Assembly (NCBI GenBank): GCA_027351145.1
Contig: DAIEIZ010000032.1
Span: forward strand, 1-11,396
Length of the DNA stretch: 11,396 nucleotides
DNA from: Candidatus Moraniibacteriota bacterium
GTDB lineage: Bacteria > Patescibacteriota > Minisyncoccia > Moranbacterales > UBA2206
Direction: 5' to 3'
Part shown: in pieces, positions 7,225-11,396 of the stretch
Position numbering within the stretch: the stretch's first letter is position 1
Layout: each line of letters begins with the position of its first letter
Made by a program: the position numbers and the translations under genes
The notes under the pieces: generated by a model
Database searches by the model: none
Told to the model about the DNA's origin: nothing
Seen by the model: the letters and a program-made list of their open reading frames with translations, nothing else

Positions 7225-7370
7225 TTTAGGTTATTTAACTGATTTTAACTAATTCTTTATTTTTGCTTATAATAAGCTACGATTTGCCTAAAACTTTAGT
7301 ACCACTTATTGTGAACAATAAAGCTAAAGTTGGCAGCTTATATGCTAAGTTATTACTTGTTTAACCTAAA
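7225..7370 (-). promoter_or_regulatory. large nested inverted repeat in the predicted pgk leader
   Basis: Five matched arm pairs nest around one centre: tttaggtta 7225-7233 with taacctaaa 7362-7370; ataagct 7272-7278 with agcttat 7335-7341; gcc 7286-7288 with ggc 7332-7334; aactttag 7292-7299 with ctaaagtt 7324-7331; ttattgt 7306-7312 with acaataa 7315-7321. If pgk is transcribed from the extended -10 at 7399-7407, the whole structure lies in its leader, and the outermost arm ends about 15 bases before the start codon. It could be a regulatory RNA fold or an old MITE; its outer arm begins tttagg, like the ends of the element at 101-209. The central 16 bases would also suit a dimeric DNA-binding protein. 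Confidence 0.5.
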
Positions 7371-7398
7371 TTAGTTTAAATAAGCTCATTATAATTAA

Positions 7399-7407
7399 AT
7401 TATAGCA
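7399..7407 (-). promoter_or_regulatory. pgk promoter, extended -10 TGCTATAAT
   Basis: The minus strand reads TGCTATAAT. Transcription would start near 7392, giving a leader of about 180 bases to the pgk ATG. A second TATAAT at 7388-7393 lies 11 bases further downstream and lacks the TG. No clear -35 hexamer is seen. It is placed after the terminators of the upstream operon, as expected for a new transcription unit. Confidence 0.6.
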
Positions 7408-7428
7408 CAAATCCTAAACTCAAAATAG

Positions 7429-7448
7429 AGACGCATTTTAATGCGCCC
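7429..7448 (-). terminator. second hairpin, possible back-up terminator
   Basis: Arms 7441-7448 and 7429-7436 form an 8-bp stem on minus-strand RNA, including two G·U pairs, around a four-base uaaa loop. The following tract (ctctatttt) is only partly T-rich, so termination would be weak. The pattern gagacgcat-ttta-atgcg also resembles dispersed hairpin repeats, so a copy search elsewhere in the genome would be informative. Confidence 0.35.
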
Positions 7449-7466
7449 GAGAGTCATCATTTCCAC

Positions 7467-7491
7467 AAAAAAAGGCGCGATAAATCACGCC
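7467..7491 (-). terminator. rho-independent terminator of the ABC/FN3 operon
   Basis: Read on the minus strand: ggcgtga, loop ttta, tcgcgcc, then seven T. The 7-bp stem (one G·U) is GC-rich in an AT-rich region and lies 25 bases past the stop of the FN3-like gene. This is a textbook intrinsic terminator and separates the envelope operon from pgk. Confidence 0.88.
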
Positions 7492-7516
7492 TCCAGTATG
7501 TTCCAATTTATAGCGA

Positions 7517-8200
7517 TTATCTCTTCATCGCCCAACCAAAGACTTTTTGTGTCGCATTACCCAAAACATCCATAAGAGACACGTTCGGCGCACCCGTATA
7601 GAAAACAAATTGATCGGAATTCACAGAATTAGCACTTGGATCAGTCGCTCTTACCGAATAACGATAAACCGAATCAGCATCAAGTGATGGAATAATAACC
7701 ATATGATTCAAGCCAAAAAAATCATCCTTCATTACTTTCGGAGTCTTTTCGCCGCTTTTGAAATAGCTAATTTCAATAGTCGTTTTTTTGTTCGTCTGAC
7801 AACTGATAATCGCCTTCACTTCGCTTTTGTCTCCATCTTTAATTGTGTAGAGCTCACTCTTAACATTATTCACCGTCAATACTCCGCTATTTTCAAAATC
7901 CATCAAAACGTCAGAAAGTCCCACTCCACCATTAACACTAATCTGAGTTGCGTTAAAATTTTCGCTACTGGCAATAGCGTCTGTTTTCATTGTGTTGCCA
8001 CTGGCACTATCGGTCGCCGTGATGCTATCCCCCAGTACTTCAGTGTTAAAGCCGGAAGAAATGGCCGCGGCCAGCTTATTTTTTTCCACATAGTCAGTAT
8101 AGATTTTTAATAAAAAAACAACCGTTAACAAAACAAAAGCGATCCCGATGAAAATTCTTTTTTTATTGATTTTTTTCTTTTCAACATTGAGCTTTTCCAT
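7517..8200 (-). CDS. single-pass membrane protein with FN3-like extracytoplasmic domain
   Basis: A 227-residue protein I cannot name. A Lys-rich N-terminus (residues 1-15) precedes one hydrophobic segment at about 16-33, which predicts an N-in anchor with the rest outside; there is no lipobox. Residues 45-90 are Ser/Thr/Ala/Asn-rich, like a linker. Residues about 112-203 read as a beta-sandwich of fibronectin type III style: LDADSVYRYSVRATDPSAN followed by SDQFVFYTG is the usual end of such a domain (a tyrosine-bearing F strand, then a D-x-x-x-N turn and the G strand). The C-terminus ends in a short amphipathic helix, MDVLGNATQKVFGWAMKR. ATG lies 14 bases after the permease stop, so it is the third gene of the ABC operon, and a strong terminator follows. 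I infer an accessory or substrate-contacting partner of the transporter; no direct evidence shows this. Confidence 0.8.
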   Translation of the reverse strand: MEKLNVEKKKINKKRIFIGIAFVLLTVVFLLKIYTDYVEKNKLAAAISSGFNTEVLGDSITATDSASGNTMKTDAIASSENFNATQISVNGGVGLSDVLMDFENSGVLTVNNVKSELYTIKDGDKSEVKAIISCQTNKKTTIEISYFKSGEKTPKVMKDDFFGLNHMVIIPSLDADSVYRYSVRATDPSANSVNSDQFVFYTGAPNVSLMDVLGNATQKVFGWAMKR

Positions 8201-8214
8201 ATATTTGAAAAATA

Positions 8215-9387
8215 TTACTTATACCTGAGCGCCTCTAAAGGATCAGTTGCACTAGCCTTTTTAGCCGGAATAACCCCCGTAAAAAATCCCACTAGAGTCG
8301 CCACTGCCAAAATGAAAAGTGAAAACCAAAGCGGAAAATCCAAAAGCGAAGTAGCTGCGCCGCCCAGTCTCTGCGCTAAAAAATTAACCAACAAATTAAA
8401 AATATTTCCTCCGATATACCCGATAACCAGTCCCGATAACCCTCCCAAAAAACCCATGATTGTTGATTCAAAAACAAACATCCAGAGAATATCAGAATTA
8501 GACGCACCAATTGATTTCATAATACCAATTTCTTCCGTTCGCTCAAGCAAAGCCACGGTCATCGTGTTAAACATTCCAATGGCGCTAACCATAAGCGCGA
8601 TTGCGCCGAAAAAGCCCAAGATTATCCTGATCACGCCGAAAGCCTGATCAACTTGTCGAATAAGATCCGTGAGAGCGGAAACAATAAAGCCTGCGTCGGT
8701 AATTTTCCCCCTTACCGTTGGCAAAATTGAGCTAGAATTACATTTAACTTTGAGTCGGGTATATTCCATGTTGGAAACAGTCTTATTCAAAACTTGTGAA
8801 TTCATATAAACCAAGATATCAGCCTTTTCCGTATAGCCAACGACTTTAAATTGCATCTCAGACTTGCTGCCATCCATACCTTTTTGCGGCAAATACAGTA
8901 TAATATCACTTCCTAACATTTCTTGCGGTTGTTTTTCGAAAACTTTTGCCAGCGAATTTGTGATAACCACCCCATTAGGCTCGTTGTTATTGATATCATA
9001 CCCTTGCACAATTTTGACTCCGTCCAGTTTAATAAAATCAGCATCCACTGCCAATATTTTCGAATCGGAAACCAAATTATTATATTTCATCTGCCCCATT
9101 GTTTCATATACCGGGCTAATCTTTTCCACCCCCTCCATGTTTTTTATACTATCCACATCAGCAGATCCGATTACCGTCCTGCTGTCTCCCGGATAAACGT
9201 CGAGCGCCAAGAGCGAATCAGCAGTTGTAATTGTTTCCAGTAGCGTCTTTTGAATTCCATAGCCCAATCCCACAAGAAAAAGAATTGCACCGATACCAAC
9301 ACCCATACCCAAAATAGTCAGGAGCGTTCTTGTCGTTCTGGCTTTAAACATTCTAGTGGAAAGCTTCAGCAGATCAAATATGTTCAT
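8215..9387 (-). CDS. MacB/FtsX-type ABC transporter permease
   Basis: A 390-residue membrane subunit of a type VII (MacB/LolCE/FtsX-like) ABC system. Such systems use ATP in the cytosol to move or release substrates on the outer face of the membrane. The architecture is canonical: a cytosolic N-terminal helix, TM1 at about 22-44 (TLLTILGMGVGIGAILFLVG), an extracytoplasmic MacB_PCD-like domain at about 50-245, then three TM segments at about 252-274, 302-335 and 352-374. The family hallmark LERTEEIGIMKSIGAS (281-296) lies in the cytosolic loop that meets the ATPase, and the C-terminus PAKKASATDPLEALRYK (374-390) is typical. It follows the ATPase gene by 60 bases. A weak gggata sits about 8 bases before the ATG. 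The substrate is unknown: export of a peptide or lipid, or envelope remodelling, are all possible. Confidence 0.93.
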   Translation of the reverse strand: MNIFDLLKLSTRMFKARTTRTLLTILGMGVGIGAILFLVGLGYGIQKTLLETITTADSLLALDVYPGDSRTVIGSADVDSIKNMEGVEKISPVYETMGQMKYNNLVSDSKILAVDADFIKLDGVKIVQGYDINNNEPNGVVITNSLAKVFEKQPQEMLGSDIILYLPQKGMDGSKSEMQFKVVGYTEKADILVYMNSQVLNKTVSNMEYTRLKVKCNSSSILPTVRGKITDAGFIVSALTDLIRQVDQAFGVIRIILGFFGAIALMVSAIGMFNTMTVALLERTEEIGIMKSIGASNSDILWMFVFESTIMGFLGGLSGLVIGYIGGNIFNLLVNFLAQRLGGAATSLLDFPLWFSLFILAVATLVGFFTGVIPAKKASATDPLEALRYK

Positions 9388-9447
9388 AATTTTTATCCCG
9401 CGCCAACTCTTGCTTAAAATAATTGGGAATACATGATTGGTCCATAA

Positions 9448-10800
9448 TTAGCCCGAATAACGCAAGAGCAGAAGCAATTCAAGCTCTTTAGCAATCTTTG
9501 TTGCCATTCTCCTGTCAAAAGCAAGTCCATGCTGTTTTTCAGAAATATCCATCAATTTCTCAAATTCATCTTTGCCGATACGGTTCTCCAGTCTATCGAT
9601 AATAGCACCTGCCAGTAAATTCTTCTTAACTTCGTCCAGATTTAGTTTTAATTTAGCATTGATATAATCCGCCAATTCTTGCGCCGACTTGCTTTTCTCC
9701 GTAAAACTGATTTTTTTTGCTTGATCCGTCAACTGCTTAACTTCAAGAGCGAACCGCTCCGCTGTTCTTTTATCCCAGCCAGCACCACCCTTTTCTAAGG
9801 ATAAATCAAGCTCTTTGGAAAAATATTCAAACTCATTTTTCAAATAGAGGAAATCCTCCACTTTCTTTATCGCCCTTTCAATCTGGTCATTTGTCATTGA
9901 GAAAAACAGGTGTGAAAAAATCTGTTGCGCTTTGAAAGGTACGAGTAAGTTGCTGATTTGATTAGCCGTAAGACCACGAAAAGATCGCATCAAATGGCGC
10001 AAATCAAGCGGAATATACTCCTCCTTTACCAAATCTTCTCGCACCTTGCCATCTTTGAAAATATAACTCTCAGCTGAAGTTTTCTTCTTTTTGACAATTT
10101 CAACTTTGGTAATTCTCCCGTCGCGCATATGCACAATCTTGTCACCAAATTCCAGATGCGATGGATCATGCGTTACGAGAATAATCGTCTTTTTATCAAT
10201 CTCGTTTAAATCTTTAAGGATTGACATCACAATATGTGATGACTTGGAGTCAAGATTTCCCACCGGCTCATCAGCCAAGATGATTTCTGGATCATTTACC
10301 AAAGCTCGCGCGATAGAAACTCGTTGTTTTTGTCCGCCGGAAAGTTCAGAGGGGAATTTATTAGATTGATTAGAAATGTTAAACCGCTCCAAAAGCTCCA
10401 GCGCCTTAGCCTTTCTCTCTGAAATTTTTACGCCATCGAAAGTTTTTGGCAAACAAACATTATCCAAAATACTCAGAGATCCGATTAGATAGAAAGCTTG
10501 AAAAACCATTCCCATTTTTCGCCGGTGAAACCAAGCCATCTTCTTTTTCTTGTATGTACTAATGTCCTCGCCATCAATCATGACTGCCCCGCTAGTCGGC
10601 TTTTGCAGTCCGGAGATAGAATAGAGTAACGTCGATTTTCCACAGCCGGAAGGACCAAATATGATTACATACTCTTGGGGAAATATCTCCAAATTAATCT
10701 CTTCGAGTGATCGCATCTCATTCGATTTGCCTTCATTGTAAATAACATTAACGTCTTTTACGACAATATTTGGTATTTCATTTTGCGATATTTGCTCCAT
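9448..10800 (-). CDS. ABC transporter ATPase (MacB/LolD type) with a long helical C-terminal extension
   Basis: ATP-driving subunit for the permease encoded next. Residues 1-232 are a standard ABC domain: Walker A GPSGCGKST (49-57), Q-loop Gln101, signature LSGGQKQR (153-160), Walker B IILADEP (173-179) and switch His211 in VTHD. MacB/LolD ATPases normally end at about 220-240 residues; this one has 450. The extra 215 residues are Lys/Glu/Leu-rich and predicted helical, with no TM segment. They contain two copies of one motif: GAGWDKRTAERFALEVKQL at 339-357 and GLAFDRRMATKIAKELELL at 425-443, each preceded by a helix with K(N/D)EFE (321-325 and 410-414). The extension should sit in the cytosol; its role is unknown. 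The ATG has no Shine-Dalgarno motif. An extended -10 lies at 10835-10843. Confidence 0.95.
   Translation of the reverse strand: MEQISQNEIPNIVVKDVNVIYNEGKSNEMRSLEEINLEIFPQEYVIIFGPSGCGKSTLLYSISGLQKPTSGAVMIDGEDISTYKKKKMAWFHRRKMGMVFQAFYLIGSLSILDNVCLPKTFDGVKISERKAKALELLERFNISNQSNKFPSELSGGQKQRVSIARALVNDPEIILADEPVGNLDSKSSHIVMSILKDLNEIDKKTIILVTHDPSHLEFGDKIVHMRDGRITKVEIVKKKKTSAESYIFKDGKVREDLVKEEYIPLDLRHLMRSFRGLTANQISNLLVPFKAQQIFSHLFFSMTNDQIERAIKKVEDFLYLKNEFEYFSKELDLSLEKGGAGWDKRTAERFALEVKQLTDQAKKISFTEKSKSAQELADYINAKLKLNLDEVKKNLLAGAIIDRLENRIGKDEFEKLMDISEKQHGLAFDRRMATKIAKELELLLLLRYSG
9466..9903 (-). repeat. tandem protein repeat in the ATPase C-terminal extension
   Basis: Codes for residues about 300-445 of the ATPase. 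Copy 1 (about 300-358) and copy 2 (about 386-445) share A-I, then E-(D/N), K-(N/D)-E-F-E, then G-x-x-(W/F)-D-(K/R)-R-x-A-x-(R/K)-x-A-x-E-(V/L)-x-x-L. Over the last 19 positions 7 are identical and several others conservative. The period is about 86 residues. Divergence suggests an old duplication. Confidence 0.65.
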
Positions 10801-10834
10801 TTATTTTTATTTTCAAAAAAATAGCAATGTGTTT

Positions 10835-10843
10835 ATTATATCA
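10835..10843 (-). promoter_or_regulatory. promoter of the ABC operon, extended -10 TGATATAAT
   Basis: The minus strand reads TGATATAAT, placing the start near 10828 and giving a leader of about 28 bases to the ATPase ATG, close to the eno arrangement. TTGTGT sits 16 bases upstream as a possible weak -35. A perfect TTGACA (10863-10868) is also present, but 22 bases away, too far for normal spacing. Confidence 0.6.
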
Positions 10844-10906
10844 CAATCGCATCATAACACAATGTCAACCCTAGACAGGCGCAACCTGGATATTTTACCA
10901 GTTCTA

Positions 10907-11396
10907 TTATTTTTCCTCCACAATCCACCAATTAAACTTAACTGCTTGCAAAGTTGTGTCGCTTAGAATAATTTTAAACCCGACTCCTGGCGTCACCTCG
11001 TCAACAATCCAGCTAACCGGCGTCTTTCCTATTGGAGTAATGAAAACTTTTGAGTTCTCCTTTACTGCCGTTGTCTTAATCTCAATCATTTTCCCATTAG
11101 ACGCAACTTCTCCCCCAAGCGGATCGACGCAATTTTTCTCTGAAGTCAAAATTTTTCCTGCTTCGCAAATTATCGCTTCACCAATTGTTGCCGCACTTAC
11201 GTCCACCACCTTCACGCTAAATGCTCCGGCTGTTAGCCCCTCAGCTTCTAAGCGCCCCGCAAAAGCATTAAGCGGCGCATCAAGCTTGGGCAGGTTATTA
11301 ACACTGCTGATATCGAAAGCCAGGAGAAATTGATTGAAAGCATCCGCTTGTTTTTGCAGCAGTGCGACTTGGTCTTGAAGAGCGGTAAGATTTTTG
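10907..11396 (-). CDS. C-terminal part of a probable surface protein (cut by window edge)
   Basis: The frame is open from the right edge to TAA at 10907-10909, giving 162 residues; the N-terminus lies outside the window. A GTG at 11215 is internal, not the start, because the frame continues upstream with sensible codons. The visible part begins with a heptad-like helix (LTALQDQVALLQKQADAF), suggesting a coiled coil. It ends in a beta-rich domain: TIGEAIICEAGK, then MIEIKTTAV, SKVFITPIG and the terminal KFNWWIVEEK. This layout (short coiled coil, then beta strands ending SKVFITP ... FNWWIV) resembles C-terminal modules I associate with secreted proteins of Patescibacteria; that comparison is from memory. 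Two Cys, in IICEAG and KNCVD, might form a disulfide outside the cell. It is not an enzyme by any visible motif. No terminator is seen between it and the ABC promoter. Confidence 0.75.
   Translation of the reverse strand, partial: KNLTALQDQVALLQKQADAFNQFLLAFDISSVNNLPKLDAPLNAFAGRLEAEGLTAGAFSVKVVDVSAATIGEAIICEAGKILTSEKNCVDPLGGEVASNGKMIEIKTTAVKENSKVFITPIGKTPVSWIVDEVTPGVGFKIILSDTTLQAVKFNWWIVEEK

Larger units (their letters stand above)
7211..7516. other. 306-base intergenic region between pgk and the FN3-like gene
   Basis: No gene is supported in either strand. From the right it holds a strong terminator (7467-7491), a second hairpin (7429-7448), the extended -10 promoter (7399-7407), a second TATAAT (7388-7393) and the nested palindrome (7225-7370). 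All of these read naturally on the minus strand: end of the envelope operon, then start of pgk. Confidence 0.7.

Noticed and set aside
7300..7345. Known riboswitch or CRISPR-like repeat in the pgk leader
   Set aside because: There are no regularly spaced direct repeats, and I cannot match the fold to any known riboswitch core; only nested inverted repeats are seen.
10863..10868. TTGACA as the -35 box of the ABC operon promoter
   Set aside because: It is a perfect hexamer but stands 22 bases from the TATAAT; normal spacing is 16-18.
10885..10906. Terminator after the surface-protein tail (ctgg/ccag hairpin)
   Set aside because: The stem is only four base pairs and there is no T-run on the minus strand after it.
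10907..11215. A 102-residue gene starting at the GTG at 11213-11215
   Set aside because: The frame stays open with protein-like sequence to the right edge, so this is only the tail of a longer gene.

Overview
The window is AT-rich and tightly packed. All eight complete genes I accept, plus one gene cut by the right edge, lie on the minus strand. Standard-code stops TAA, TAG and TGA are all used; TGA ends pgk and the PfkB kinase, so this is not a code-25 lineage in which TGA is read as Gly. Almost no start has a Shine-Dalgarno motif. The gene styles (a compact PGK, a caspase-like orphan, a MacB-like exporter with an enlarged ATPase, a beta-rich surface-protein tail) suggest a Candidate Phyla Radiation / Patescibacteria genome, perhaps Parcubacteria-like. 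This is inference from style; no rRNA or marker gene is present to prove it.

Reading in the direction of transcription (right to left): the C-terminal 162 residues of a probable surface protein (10907-11396). Then a promoter and a three-gene envelope operon: an ABC ATPase with a long helical C-terminal extension (9448-10800), a MacB/FtsX-type permease (8215-9387), and a one-TM protein with an FN3-like outer domain (7517-8200). A rho-independent terminator (7467-7491) and a second hairpin close that unit.

A 306-base gap (7211-7516) carries these hairpins, a perfect extended -10 promoter, and a large nested inverted repeat that would lie in the pgk leader. Next come pgk (6173-7210) and, overlapping it by four bases, a 611-residue protein of unknown role whose C-terminus has the His-Gly / Cys dyad layout of clan CD (caspase/CHAT/C80-like) peptidases. 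A further extended -10 promoter precedes eno (3013-4266), followed by gpmI (1328-2884) and a PfkB-family sugar kinase (348-1316). Together pgk, gpmI and eno carry 1,3-bisphosphoglycerate to phosphoenolpyruvate, making one ATP per triose at the Pgk step. gap, tpi and pyk are not in the window.

The left 347 bases hold no gene I can support. They contain a 109-bp MITE-like palindrome with 12-bp terminal inverted repeats and a candidate 9-bp target duplication, another extended -10 motif, and a (AG)10 tract at the very edge. The points most worth following are the clan CD-like protein coupled to pgk, the tandem helical repeat on the ABC ATPase, and the two palindromic elements.
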